From positions 1 through 58,738 of the forward strand of contig NZ_QBUY01000052.1 of the NCBI RefSeq assembly GCF_003121405.1: a stretch of 58,738 nucleotides of DNA, in the 5' to 3' direction. This document shows, in pieces, positions 1 through 8,498 of this stretch. Source of the stretch: Paraburkholderia sp. C35. Lineage in GTDB: Bacteria > Pseudomonadota > Gammaproteobacteria > Burkholderiales > Burkholderiaceae. The position numbers and the translations under genes are program-made. The notes below the pieces were generated by a model. That model was not told the origin of the DNA. It worked only from the letters and a program-made list of their open reading frames with translations, and made no database searches. How positions within the stretch are numbered: position 1 is the stretch's first letter; the number at the start of each line of letters is the position of its first letter.

Positions 1-57
1 GCCTACTTTTCTTTGCCGCGGCAAAGAAAAGTAGGTGCTGCCCCGCACAGGGGCAAC
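1..57. repeat. Palindromic intergenic repeat, left copy
   Basis: Positions 2-35 form a perfect 34-bp palindrome centred on ccgcgg, beginning cctacttttctttgcc. Positions 36-57 continue with a GC-rich segment (tgctgccccgcacag). The whole 57 bp recurs in inverted orientation at 58624-58680 with one mismatch, and a shorter stretch beyond it (ccactaacaaa, near 68-80) is also shared. No gene is read through it, and nothing else is visible between it and the pcaF stop at 170. It looks like a dispersed REP/BOX-like element of Burkholderiaceae; that dispersal is recalled, not seen here. Confidence 0.85.
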
Positions 58-169
58 ACTAGCAGACCACTAACAAACAGCGGACGCCAGCGACAAGACA
101 AAACCAAAACCCCAGCGCCACAACCCGCCGGGTCACCGGCAACTCACCGGCAACGCACTGCCAATTCCC

Positions 170-1372
170 TCAAACCCGCTCAATCGCGATGGCAATCCCT
201 TGCCCCACCCCAATACACATCGTGCAAAGTGCAAAACGTCCTTGAGTGCGTTGCAACTGATACATCGCCGTAGTGACCAGACGCGCACCGCTCATCCCCA
301 GCGGGTGACCCAACGCAATAGCGCCGCCATTCGGATTGACGCGCGCATCGTCATCAGCCACACCCAGCGCGCGCAACACAGCCAGACCTTGCGAAGCAAA
401 CGCCTCGTTCAACTCGATCACGTCAAACTGATTGATATTCATGTTCAGACGAGCCAGCAGCTTCTGCGTTGCAGGCGCAGGACCGATACCCATCACACGC
501 GGATCGACACCAGCCGTTGCAATGCCCAGCACGCGCGCACGCGGCGTCAGGCCAAAACGCTTCGCGGTCTCCGCGTTAGCCAGCAACAACGCCGCTGCAC
601 CATCATTGACGCCCGACGCATTACCCGCCGTCACCGTGCCATCGGGCCGCACCACACCCTTCAGCTTCGCGAGCGCCTCGAGGCTCGTCTCGCGCGGATG
701 CTCATCCTTCGACACGACAATCGCGTCGCCCTTCTTCTGCGGAATCGTCACCGAGACGATTTCCTGCGCGAGCGTACCGTCCTGCTGCGCACGCGATGCC
801 TTCAGCTGGCTGCGCATTGCAAACGCGTCCTGGTCGGCACGGCTGACGTTGTAATCGGTGGCGACGTTTTCGCCCGTTTCCGGCATCGAGTCGACACCGT
901 ACAACTGCTTCATCAGCGGATTGACGAAGCGCCAGCCGATCGTCGTGTCGTAGATGTCGGCCTGACGCGAGAACGCGCTGGTCGCCTTGCTCATCACGAA
1001 CGGCGCGCGGCTCATGCTTTCCACGCCGCCTGCAATCATCAAGCCCGCCTCACCCGATTTGATCGCGCGCGCCGCGATGCCCACGGCATCCATGCCCGAA
1101 CCGCACAGGCGGTTCACTGTCGAACCCGGCACGTCCTTCGGCAGACCCGCCAGCAGCAGCGACATGCGCGCGACGTTGCGGTTGTCTTCGCCAGCCTGGT
1201 TCGCGCAGCCGTAAATCACGTCATCGATCACGCTCCAGTCGACTTCCTTGTTGCGCTCCATCAGCGCCTTGAGCGGCACCGCGCCCAGATCGTCGGCACG
1301 CACCGACGACAACGAACCCGCGTAGCGGCCAATCGGCGTGCGAATCGCGTCGCACAGGAAAGCTTCCGTCAT
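170..1372 (-). CDS. pcaF: 3-oxoadipyl-CoA thiolase (acetyl-CoA acyltransferase)
   Basis: A 400-residue thiolase that cleaves 3-oxoadipyl-CoA with CoA to succinyl-CoA and acetyl-CoA, the last step of the beta-ketoadipate pathway, in the cytoplasm. Visible hallmarks are the nucleophilic Cys90 in NRLCGSGMDAV, His356 in GHPLGMSGAR and the proton-donor Cys386 in CIGVGQG. The length is exactly that usual for PcaF/PaaJ. The ATG at 1372 is chosen because MTEAFLCDAIRTPIG is the normal family start and an ACTGGAGA ribosome site lies just upstream; the open frame extends further without motif support. It is divergent from an IclR-type regulator that probably controls it. A general acetyl-CoA acetyltransferase is possible, but the sequence start and the regulator favour PcaF. 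Confidence 0.9.
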   Translation of the reverse strand: MTEAFLCDAIRTPIGRYAGSLSSVRADDLGAVPLKALMERNKEVDWSVIDDVIYGCANQAGEDNRNVARMSLLLAGLPKDVPGSTVNRLCGSGMDAVGIAARAIKSGEAGLMIAGGVESMSRAPFVMSKATSAFSRQADIYDTTIGWRFVNPLMKQLYGVDSMPETGENVATDYNVSRADQDAFAMRSQLKASRAQQDGTLAQEIVSVTIPQKKGDAIVVSKDEHPRETSLEALAKLKGVVRPDGTVTAGNASGVNDGAAALLLANAETAKRFGLTPRARVLGIATAGVDPRVMGIGPAPATQKLLARLNMNINQFDVIELNEAFASQGLAVLRALGVADDDARVNPNGGAIALGHPLGMSGARLVTTAMYQLQRTQGRFALCTMCIGVGQGIAIAIERV

Positions 1373-1490
1373 GAGATGTCTCCAGTAATGGCGGGCCGGC
1401 GTATCGTGGAAGACGACAGGCGCCAGCGGCGGCGCATTGGGCAGCGCCAGGGAAAAACATATCGGCAAACATGTCGATTTGGCAAGATTT

Positions 1491-1541
1491 GTTCTATACT
1501 CGAACAAACGATCATCTATCGAACATTTCAGGTTCGATAAT
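1491..1541. promoter_or_regulatory. Inverted-repeat operator(s), probably for the IclR/PcaR-like protein
   Basis: Within the 421-bp gap between pcaF and the IclR gene, TATCGAAC (1517-1524) and GTTCGATA (1532-1539) form a perfect inverted repeat with a 7-bp spacer. A second dyad, GTTC-N7-GAAC, lies at 1491-1505. The right arm reads GTTCGATAAT, which recalls the PcaR half-site described in Pseudomonas putida (from memory). The rest of the gap (1373-1490 and 1542-1793) shows no gene. Confidence 0.6.
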
Positions 1542-1793
1542 AGGCGGGTGGCGGAAAGACTGTCAAGCGCGCCGGCGGGTGGGAGGGCTGTCGAAACCGG
1601 CAATAAGGTGTCGCGAAAACGTCAGGAATGGCCGTCGCACAGTGCCTGGCAGCGCGCTTACGCGCCGGGCGCTCCCGAAACCGCCGCGAAGTTGGAGAAT
1701 TCAGGCGCTTGCGCTATCGTCACGGCTTTCCGCAAGCTAACGGACGCCCGCCCCGGCCGGCGTTCACATGTTCGCATCGATTTCACACAGGCC

Positions 1794-2627
1794 ATGAGCA
1801 AAGTACCCGCCGCGTCACCCGCCGTTCCCGCCAGCCAGACGGACGTACAGGACGCCCCGGACAAGCCGGGCGATTCGTATGTGCAATCGTTCGCGCGCGG
1901 GCTTGCCGTGATTCGCGCGTTCAACGCCGAGCGTCCCGAGCAGACACTGACGGACGTCGCCTCGGCCACCGGTCTCACGCGCGCGGGCGCACGCCGCATC
2001 CTGCTGACCTTGCAAACGCTGGGCTACGTCGAAGCCGAAGGCCGGCTGTTTCGCCTGACGCCGAAGATTCTCGACCTCGGTTTCGCCTATCTGACGTCGA
2101 TGCCGTTCTGGAACCTCGCCGAGCCGTTCATGGAAGAACTGTCGGCGGAGGTACACGAAAGCTGCTCGGCGGCCGTACTCGACCGCACGGAGATCGTCTA
2201 TGTGCTGCGCATGCCGACGCACAAGATCATGACGATCAACCTGTCGATCGGCAGCCGTCTGCCGGCGTATTGCACGTCGATGGGCCGCGTGCTTTTGTCG
2301 GCTCTCGACGAAGCGACGCTCGACGCCACGCTCGACGCGTCGCCCATCACCGCGCACACGCCGCGCACGATCACCGACAAGGCCGAACTGAAGAAAGTGA
2401 TCGCGCAGGTGCGCAGCCAGGGCTGGGCCGTCGTCGATCAGGAACTGGAAGGTGGATTGATTTCGCTGTCCGCGCCGATCCGCAACCGGCGCGGGCAGAT
2501 CATCGCCGCGATGAACATTAGCGGCAACGCGCAACGCAATTCAGCGAAGCAGATGGTGAAGGCGTTTCTCGAACCGCTGCAGAAAGCCGCGCAAGGCGTG
2601 TCCGATATGGTCGCGCTGCGCGGCTAG
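1794..2627 (+). CDS. IclR-family transcriptional regulator, PcaR-like
   Basis: 277 residues with the IclR layout: an N-terminal winged helix-turn-helix (about residues 28-90, including TDVASATGLTRAGARRILL) and a C-terminal effector domain (about 105-275, with SRLPAYCTSMGRVLL and GLISLSAPIRN). PcaR/PobR-type members respond to beta-ketoadipate or 4-hydroxybenzoate and control pca genes. Its divergence from pcaF, and an inverted repeat with GTTCGATA arms in the shared gap, fit a PcaR role. The ATG at 1794 is the first giving a normal length; the frame is open upstream and the ribosome site is weak, so the start is uncertain by some residues. The effector is inferred from the neighbour only. Confidence 0.8.
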   Translation: MSKVPAASPAVPASQTDVQDAPDKPGDSYVQSFARGLAVIRAFNAERPEQTLTDVASATGLTRAGARRILLTLQTLGYVEAEGRLFRLTPKILDLGFAYLTSMPFWNLAEPFMEELSAEVHESCSAAVLDRTEIVYVLRMPTHKIMTINLSIGSRLPAYCTSMGRVLLSALDEATLDATLDASPITAHTPRTITDKAELKKVIAQVRSQGWAVVDQELEGGLISLSAPIRNRRGQIIAAMNISGNAQRNSAKQMVKAFLEPLQKAAQGVSDMVALRG

Positions 2628-2644
2628 CGCCTTCGGATTGCCCG

Positions 2645-3835
2645 TCAGCGGCCCAGATAGCGTTCCACGAGGCGCGCCCAATACGCCGCGCCGATCGGCA
2701 GATTGCGGTCGTTGAAGTCGTAGTGCGGGTTATGCACCATACAGCCGTCCTCGCCGACGCCATTGCCAAGCCGCAGGAACGTACCGGGCCGCTGCTCGAG
2801 CATGAAGGCGAAGTCCTCGCTGCCCATCAGGATGTCCGCGTTCGGCTCGACGTGTTCCGCGCCGACCAGTTCGCGCGCCACCTCGATCGCGAATTCGGTT
2901 TCGGCGTCCGTGTTGACGACCACGGGATACCCTTCCACGTAATCGACATGCGCCTTGCCGCCATAGCTGGCCGCCTGCGTCTCGGCGAGTTCGGTGATGC
3001 GCTGTTTCAGCAGCGCGCGCACTTCCGGGCTGAATGAGCGCACGCTCAGTTCGAGCTTCGCGCTCGACGGAATCACGTTGTTCGCCACGCCCGAATGCAT
3101 CGTGCCCACCGTCACCACGGCGGGCTGCGACGGGTTCACATTGCGCGCGACGATAGTCTGCAGCGCCATCACGATGCTCGACGCGATCACGATGGGATCG
3201 ACCGTCAGATGCGGGCGCGCCGCGTGGCCGCCGACACCTTCGATCGTGATCGTCGCCTTGTCGCCCGCCGCCATGAACGCGCCCTTGCGGAACAGAAACT
3301 TGCCCGGTTCCGCGCCCGGATGGTTATGCACGCCAAATACCGCATCGCAGGGAAAGCGCTCGAACAGGCCATCTTCGATCATCTTCTTCGCGCCGCTGTC
3401 GATGCCGCTTTCCTCGGCCGGCTGGAAGTACAGATGCACCGTGCCGGAAAAGCGTCGCGTTTTCGCCAGATGCTGCGCTGCGCCGAGCAGCATCGTGGTG
3501 TGGCCGTCGTGGCCGCATGCGTGCATCTTGCCGTGCGTGCCGCTCGCATACGGCAAGCCCGTCTGCTCGACGATGGGCAGCGCGTCCATATCCGCGCGCA
3601 AGCCGATGCTGCGCGTGCCGTCGCCGACCTTCAACGTGCCGACCACGCCCGTCTTGCCCACTTCGCGCGTCACCTGCCAGCCCCACGTTTCGAGCTTGTC
3701 GGCGACGAGCGCGGCTGTCGCAAGTTCTTCGTAAGCCAGCTCGGGATGATGGTGGATGTGGTGGCGAATATCGCGCAGGGAAGCGGCAGCCGGCTCGAGG
3801 TCGGCGATTTCGGTCAGGCGTGTAGCGTCGGTCAT
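2645..3835 (-). CDS. M20-family amidohydrolase (HipO/ILR1-like)
   Basis: 396 residues of the M20D peptidase family, cytoplasmic metal-dependent amidases that release amino acids from N-acyl conjugates such as hippurate or N-acetyl amino acids. Metal-site motifs are visible: MHACGHDGHTTMLLGAA (about residues 105-121), the catalytic FQPAEESG segment, GVHNHPG, and a late MGSEDFAFML segment. The dimerisation domain lies between GDKATITIEGVGGHAARPH and the C-terminal third. Its ATG at 3835 follows a GGAG ribosome site. It converges with the IclR gene (17-bp gap) and lies 100 bp beyond phnN on the same strand, so it may be read from that operon or its own promoter. The substrate is not fixed by sequence. 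Confidence 0.85.
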   Translation of the reverse strand: MTDATRLTEIADLEPAAASLRDIRHHIHHHPELAYEELATAALVADKLETWGWQVTREVGKTGVVGTLKVGDGTRSIGLRADMDALPIVEQTGLPYASGTHGKMHACGHDGHTTMLLGAAQHLAKTRRFSGTVHLYFQPAEESGIDSGAKKMIEDGLFERFPCDAVFGVHNHPGAEPGKFLFRKGAFMAAGDKATITIEGVGGHAARPHLTVDPIVIASSIVMALQTIVARNVNPSQPAVVTVGTMHSGVANNVIPSSAKLELSVRSFSPEVRALLKQRITELAETQAASYGGKAHVDYVEGYPVVVNTDAETEFAIEVARELVGAEHVEPNADILMGSEDFAFMLEQRPGTFLRLGNGVGEDGCMVHNPHYDFNDRNLPIGAAYWARLVERYLGR

Positions 3836-3935
3836 CAGGTGTACTCCGGGTTTTTTCGTCGCGTCTTGCGCGCGGCGTCAGACGGCAGTCTATAGCAACG
3901 CCTGAGCTTTCCCGTAAGACGACGATGCGCCCGGA

Positions 3936-4529
3936 TTACTTAACGCTTTCGCTGGATGCTGACTCTAGAGTCTGGCCTTGCGCGCGCGCAAGACCTTTGA
4001 GCACATCGACGAAAGCAAGCCCTGCTTCTGCGAGCGAACCGGAGTTGTCGATATGCGTGAGATGTGCGCCATCGGGCAGCGCGAACGGCGCCTGACGCGC
4101 GAGACGGGCTTCGACCTGTTCGGCCGTTTCACGTCCGCGTGCCGACAGACGCGCGGCGAGAATATGCGGCGCCGCGTGAATATGCACGACTTCGAGATCC
4201 TGATAGCGCTTCAACGCACGCGACAGGTACGCACGCGAGCCATTCACGACGACCGTGCAGCCGCGCGCGAGCCACGCATCGATTTCGATGCCGATGCCGT
4301 AGTGCAATTCGTGGCTCGACCATTCGAGTGCGAAGAGGCCTTGCGCCGAGCGCGCGGCGAACTCTTCGGCTGTCAATGCGATATGGTTTTCGTTGTGGCC
4401 GGTGTCGCGCGTGATATAGCGATGCGCGAACACCACAGGCGTGCCCGCAACATGTTCGCGCGCGAAATGCAGCAGCGAATCCTTGCCCGCGCCCGACGGC
4501 CCCACTACGTAGATCAAGCGCCCATTCAT
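3936..4529 (-). CDS. phnN: Ribose 1,5-bisphosphate phosphokinase PhnN
   Basis: 197 residues. PhnN phosphorylates ribose 1,5-bisphosphate to PRPP, so that the sugar left after C-P lyase action re-enters nucleotide synthesis. It has a guanylate-kinase-like P-loop at the N terminus (GPSGAGKD, residues 10-17), followed by the family segment VFAHRYITRDTGHNENHIALT near residue 35-55. The ATG at 4529 overlaps the stop of the upstream gene by 4 bp (ATGA), which decides the start over a longer open frame. It forms a tight unit with the DUF1045 gene and phnF. Confidence 0.92.
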   Translation of the reverse strand: MNGRLIYVVGPSGAGKDSLLHFAREHVAGTPVVFAHRYITRDTGHNENHIALTAEEFAARSAQGLFALEWSSHELHYGIGIEIDAWLARGCTVVVNGSRAYLSRALKRYQDLEVVHIHAAPHILAARLSARGRETAEQVEARLARQAPFALPDGAHLTHIDNSGSLAEAGLAFVDVLKGLARAQGQTLESASSESVK

Positions 4530-5263
4530 GCGTTCTGTCCTTGTTCTGCCGTGAACGCGAGCCGTTGCCACAACCTGAACGGTTCGCCGGGTGCAGGCTC
4601 GACGAAGATCGCCGCGCCGTCGATCGACAACGGTCCGAGACGTTGCGCCTCACGATGCCACCATTCGACGATTGCCGCGCGATCGGCAGCATGCGCAAGC
4701 GAACTGGATAGCGTCATGTGAAAACGAAACTCGTCGAGCACATACGGATATCCCCATTCGACGAGCAATTCGCGCTGACGTTCCGTCAACGGCGATTCCA
4801 TGCGTTTTGCAATATCCGCCGCAGAGGGCGCGATGCGCAGCGGCGTGAAAGTGCGCAATGCATCGGCGGCGAGTGCGCGCATCTGATCATCGCCCATGGG
4901 CGTGGCAGGACGCAAGGCAACGAAGTCGCCAAGCGTTGCGGCTTCGACAGGCAATTCAAACGGCAGTTGGGTATGCGCCCAACGTTCTGCCGTGTCGAGC
5001 AGATCCGCCACCGTCACATGCTCAGCGAGGTGAAATGGCGCGACCAGCGTGCCATGCCAGCCATATCGGCGCGGTGACGTAGTCAGTTTCGCCAGCGGTT
5101 GCGACAACGCCGGGGCCTCATGCGGATTCAACGGTTCATCGCTTTCGGCATCGCGCGCAAGCCACGTCGAACCCGCGCCCCACCAGTCCGACGCTCGCGC
5201 CGGTGCGTAGTAGATGGCGAAGCGTGCCTGCGCGGTCCATGGATTCTGGATCGTCATGCTCAT
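4526..5263 (-). CDS. DUF1045 phosphonate-operon protein (TIGR03223 type)
   Basis: 245 residues matching the DUF1045 proteins found beside phnN and phnM in C-P lyase loci. The start region (RFAIYYAPARASDWWGAGSTW) and the two short H-x-[ST/V] type motifs (GWHGTLVAPFHLA near residue 70 and FRFHMTLSSSL near 190) suggest the 2H-phosphoesterase fold. A role on cyclic or phosphorylated ribose intermediates is therefore reasonable, but it is inference. The ATG at 5263 overlaps the phnF stop (ATGA), and its own stop overlaps the phnN start, so translation is coupled through all three genes. Confidence 0.8.
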   Translation of the reverse strand: MSMTIQNPWTAQARFAIYYAPARASDWWGAGSTWLARDAESDEPLNPHEAPALSQPLAKLTTSPRRYGWHGTLVAPFHLAEHVTVADLLDTAERWAHTQLPFELPVEAATLGDFVALRPATPMGDDQMRALAADALRTFTPLRIAPSAADIAKRMESPLTERQRELLVEWGYPYVLDEFRFHMTLSSSLAHAADRAAIVEWWHREAQRLGPLSIDGAAIFVEPAPGEPFRLWQRLAFTAEQGQNA

Positions 5264-6018
5264 ACGTCGTGCTCGACCATCAGTTGCACGCGGTCGGCGG
5301 CGAAGTGCGTGAAGCCGTATTTGATCGCCGTGCCTTCCGTATCGACATCGACGTTTTCGACCCACAGCACCGGCTGCTGCCGGTTGATGCCCAGACGCCG
5401 CGCGACTTCCGGCTCGGGCAGCACGCTGCCGATACGGCTCCACTTGCGCAGATAATCCGTGACGCCGTATTCGGCCATTGCCTTCGTGATGCCGCCCACG
5501 CGTTCGAGCACGTCGGGCAGATCCGCAAAGCGCGCAGCCGGATAGAAGTTGCGCGCATACGTGAGCGGCACGCCGTCCGCTTCGTGCAACGATTCGATGC
5601 GATAGACGAACGCACCCGCGCGCAGTCCAAGTGCCTTTGCAACGGTGGGATCGGCCTTCACGCGCGCTGCCGACAGCATCGTGCCCGCCGGCGAATGATG
5701 TTGCTGACGCAAGTTTTCAGTGAAGCGCGTGCGCCTGCCGATGGTGTAATCGATTGCGCCAGGCTGCACGAACGTGCCGCGACCCTGCTCGACGCTGACC
5801 AGACCTTGCGCCGCCAGCCCCAGCATCGCGCGGCGGATCGTATGGCGGTTCACGTCGAAGCGCTTCGCCAGTTCGCCCTCGCTCGGCAGACGTCCGTCTT
5901 CGCCGAAGCCGCTTGCCGCGATCTCTTTCGCGAGAATCTGCTCGATCTGCCGCCACACGGCAACGCCCGCTCCCCGCTCGAGCATCGCGCCCGGCGCTGC
6001 GTCGTCGTTCGATGTCAT
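5260..6018 (-). CDS. phnF: GntR/HutC-family phosphonate regulator PhnF
   Basis: 252 residues: a GntR winged helix (about 20-90, with RLPSEGELAKRFDVNRHTIRR and QGRGTFVQPG) and a UTRA effector domain (about 105-245). PhnF proteins repress C-P lyase operons and respond to phosphonate- or phosphate-related ligands. It is transcribed divergently from phnG, and the 199-bp gap holds a perfect 22-bp palindrome at 6128-6149, the obvious operator for this protein and the phnG side. It heads the phnF-DUF1045-phnN unit. Confidence 0.9.
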   Translation of the reverse strand: MTSNDDAAPGAMLERGAGVAVWRQIEQILAKEIAASGFGEDGRLPSEGELAKRFDVNRHTIRRAMLGLAAQGLVSVEQGRGTFVQPGAIDYTIGRRTRFTENLRQQHHSPAGTMLSAARVKADPTVAKALGLRAGAFVYRIESLHEADGVPLTYARNFYPAARFADLPDVLERVGGITKAMAEYGVTDYLRKWSRIGSVLPEPEVARRLGINRQQPVLWVENVDVDTEGTAIKYGFTHFAADRVQLMVEHDV

Positions 6019-6121
6019 GGTGCTGTCATTCCCTTCGGTTCAAATAATCGTTCTGTGCATTGTAGTCCGCATGCCGTGGCGGAAATATGAAACTGCACCT
6101 TCTGTCACGGGCAAGCGACAT

Positions 6122-6150
6122 TTTAGCTCTAAACGTCTAGACGTTTAGAT
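6122..6150. promoter_or_regulatory. Perfect palindromic operator in the phnF/phnG divergent promoter
   Basis: Positions 6128-6149 are a perfect 22-bp palindrome with the core ACGTCTAGACGT. A TTTAGC hexamer (6122-6127) and TTAGAT (6145-6150) are 17 bp apart on the plus strand, so a repressor bound here would cover a candidate phnG promoter. A lone CTGTCAC at 6102-6108 resembles half of a Pho box, but no second half follows at the right distance. Confidence 0.65.
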
Positions 6151-6217
6151 GAATAGATGCTCAAATATCTGGACTCGCTACTGAACACCCCTCTCCAGGA
6201 ACCTTCCAGGAACCCCG

Positions 6218-6724
6218 ATGAGCGCCGCCGCGTCTCCTCCTTCAGTTGATTCCCCCGCTTCCGCGAACCCCGCCCGCCGTGCATGGATGTCCGTCATGGC
6301 CCGCTCCACGCGCACCGACCTCGAAGCCGCGCTGAACCGCGCGATGGAAGGCCTGCCGTTTCCCGCCTTCGACTGGCTGCGCCCACCCGAAACCGGGCTG
6401 GCGATGGTGCGCGGGCGCGTCGGCGGCACGGGCGATGCGTTCAATCTCGGCGAAGCAACCGTCACGCGCGCCACGCTGCGTCTGCGCGACATGCCGCAGG
6501 ACAGCACCACGGTGGGCGTGTCCTGCCATCTGGGACGCGACCGTCGCCGCGCCGAACTGGCTGCTATCGCAGATGCGCTGCTGCAAACGCCGCAGCATCA
6601 CGCACGGTTGCAGGCGCAACTGATTGCGCCGCTCGCTGCGCAACTCGAAGCGAAACGCACGCAACGTCAACAGGACGCCGCATCGACGCGCGTCGAATTC
6701 TTCACGATGGTTCGAGGCGACTGA
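6218..6724 (+). CDS. phnG: C-P lyase core subunit PhnG
   Basis: 168 residues. PhnG is part of the PhnGHIJ core complex that attaches ribose-triphosphate to alkylphosphonates and cleaves the C-P bond. Family features are the N-terminal AWMSVMARSTRTDLEAAL segment, the GLAMVRGRVGGTGDAFNLGE turn, and the ATVTRATLRL strand. The ATG at 6218 has an AGGAA site upstream. Its TGA shares one base with the phnH ATG (TGATG), starting a chain of overlapping genes to phnK. Confidence 0.93.
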   Translation: MSAAASPPSVDSPASANPARRAWMSVMARSTRTDLEAALNRAMEGLPFPAFDWLRPPETGLAMVRGRVGGTGDAFNLGEATVTRATLRLRDMPQDSTTVGVSCHLGRDRRRAELAAIADALLQTPQHHARLQAQLIAPLAAQLEAKRTQRQQDAASTRVEFFTMVRGD

Positions 6725-7371
6725 TGAACACTTCCGCTCAATCCCCGCAGATCGCGCTGTCGACACTGACGCCCGGTTTTGCCGACCCGGTGCACGACAC
6801 GCAAGCCGTATTCCGTACGCTGCTCGATGCGCTGTCGCGTCCGGGCCGTATCGGCACGATCGATAACGTGCTGCCCGCTTCGCGCAGCGACGCGCGCAAC
6901 AGCCTGCCGCATGCACGTGCCGATCTCGCCGCGTTCGCTGCGCTGCTCGCGCTATGCGATTACACGACGCCCGTCTGGCTCGCGCAGCCCGATGCCGTGC
7001 TCGGTTCCGCGTTGCGCTTTCATACCGGTGCGCCGCTGGTCGATGAACCGCAAGACGCATCGTTCGCCTATGTGCACGACGCAACCACCCTGCCGCCGCT
7101 GTCGTGCTTCGCACTCGGCGAGCCGGAAACGCCGGAGCAATCGGTGACACTGATCATTCGCGTCGACTCGCTCACGCAAGGCTCGCCCGTCGTGCTGCGC
7201 GGTCCCGGCATCGAACATTCGCACACCATCGCGCCTGGCGGATTGCCCGTGCGCTTCTGGAGCGAACGCGCCGAACTCGCGCCGCTGTTTCCGTGCGGTA
7301 TCGACTGTTATTTCGTTTGCGGCGACACGCTGATCGGCTTGCCGCGCACGACTCACGTGGAGCTGAACTAA
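6724..7371 (+). CDS. phnH: C-P lyase core subunit PhnH
   Basis: 215 residues. PhnH is a structural subunit of the C-P lyase core with a PLP-transferase-like fold but no PLP lysine. The start TPGFADPVHDTQAVFRTLL and the FRTLLDALSRPGRIG motif (about residues 24-42) are typical, as is the late segment VLRGPGIEHSHTI. The ATG overlaps the phnG stop and the TAA overlaps the phnI ATG. Confidence 0.93.
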   Translation: MNTSAQSPQIALSTLTPGFADPVHDTQAVFRTLLDALSRPGRIGTIDNVLPASRSDARNSLPHARADLAAFAALLALCDYTTPVWLAQPDAVLGSALRFHTGAPLVDEPQDASFAYVHDATTLPPLSCFALGEPETPEQSVTLIIRVDSLTQGSPVVLRGPGIEHSHTIAPGGLPVRFWSERAELAPLFPCGIDCYFVCGDTLIGLPRTTHVELN

Positions 7372-8498
7372 TGTACGTTGCCGTCAAAGGTGGAGAGCGC
7401 GCGATCGAAGCGTCGTGGCGCCTGCTCGACAAGGCGCGCCGTGGCGACACGCAATTCGCCGAACTGAGCGTCGCGCAGATCCGCACGCAGTTGCGGCTTG
7501 CCGTGGCGCGCGTGATGACGGAAGGCTCCGTCTACGATGAAGAACTCGCAGCGCTGGCCATCAAGCAGGCCGCTGGCGATCTCGTCGAAGCGATCTTCCT
7601 GCTGCGCGCGTATCGCACGACGCTGCCGCGCTTCGGCTACACGCAGCCGGTAAACACGGAAGACATGCGGCTGGAGCGGCGCATCTCCGCGACCTTCAAG
7701 GACGTGCCCGGCGGCCAGATGCTCGGTGCGACGTACGACTACACGCAGCGTCTGCTCGATTTCACCTTGCTGGCTGAAGGCGATGACGAAAGCACTTCAC
7801 GCGCAACGCGCAGCGAAGCTGCTGCACAGCAGACAACGCCACGCGTGGTGTCTCTGCTCGACAAGGAAGGCTTGATCGAACAGGAACGTGTGACGGAAGG
7901 CGCGTCCGAACCGAACGATCTGACGCGCGAGCCGCTGTCGTTTCCTGCCAACCGCGCAACACGCTTGCAAAATCTCGCGCGCGGCGACGAAGGCTTTCTG
8001 CTCGCGATGGGCTACGCGACGCAACGCGGCTACGCACACTCGCATCCTTTCGCGGGCGAAATCCGCTTCGGCACGGTAACCGTCGAAATGGAACTGGATG
8101 AACTGGGCGAAGCCGTCGAGATCGGTGAGATCGATGTGACGGAATGTCAGATGATCAACCAGTTCGCGGGCAGCAGCGAAGTGCCGCCTACGTTCACGCA
8201 GGGTTATGGTCTTGCGTTCGGTCATTCGGAACGCAAGGCGATGGCGATGGCACTCGTCGATCGCGCGTTGCGTGCCGAAGAACTCGGCGAAACCATCGGT
8301 TCGCCAACGCAGGATGTCGAATTCATGCTGTCGCACAGCGATAACGTCGAAGCCTCGGGCTTCGTGCAGCATCTGAAATTGCCGCACTACGTGGACTTCC
8401 AGGCCGAACTCGAACTCGTGCGCCGCTTGCGCGCGAAACATGCAGCACGCGATGACCACGCGAGCGAAGGCAACGATAACGAGGAGCAGGCAGCATGA
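7371..8498 (+). CDS. phnI: C-P lyase core subunit PhnI
   Basis: 375 residues. PhnI is the nucleosidase-like subunit: with PhnG, H and L it replaces adenine of ATP by the phosphonate, giving alpha-D-ribose 1-methylphosphonate 5-triphosphate. The N terminus MYVAVKGGERAIEASWRLL is diagnostic. Later segments such as GYAHSHPFAGEIRFG and LPHYVDFQAELELVRRLR fit the family. It overlaps phnH by one base and phnJ by four (ATGA). Confidence 0.94.
   Translation: MYVAVKGGERAIEASWRLLDKARRGDTQFAELSVAQIRTQLRLAVARVMTEGSVYDEELAALAIKQAAGDLVEAIFLLRAYRTTLPRFGYTQPVNTEDMRLERRISATFKDVPGGQMLGATYDYTQRLLDFTLLAEGDDESTSRATRSEAAAQQTTPRVVSLLDKEGLIEQERVTEGASEPNDLTREPLSFPANRATRLQNLARGDEGFLLAMGYATQRGYAHSHPFAGEIRFGTVTVEMELDELGEAVEIGEIDVTECQMINQFAGSSEVPPTFTQGYGLAFGHSERKAMAMALVDRALRAEELGETIGSPTQDVEFMLSHSDNVEASGFVQHLKLPHYVDFQAELELVRRLRAKHAARDDHASEGNDNEEQAA

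Noticed and set aside
1437..1793. N-terminal extension of the IclR protein
   Set aside because: It would translate through the operator region and has no similarity to the family; the ATG at 1794 gives a normal IclR length.
6102..6119. Possible Pho box upstream of phnG
   Set aside because: Only one CTGTCAC half-site is present; the bases at the expected second half do not match.
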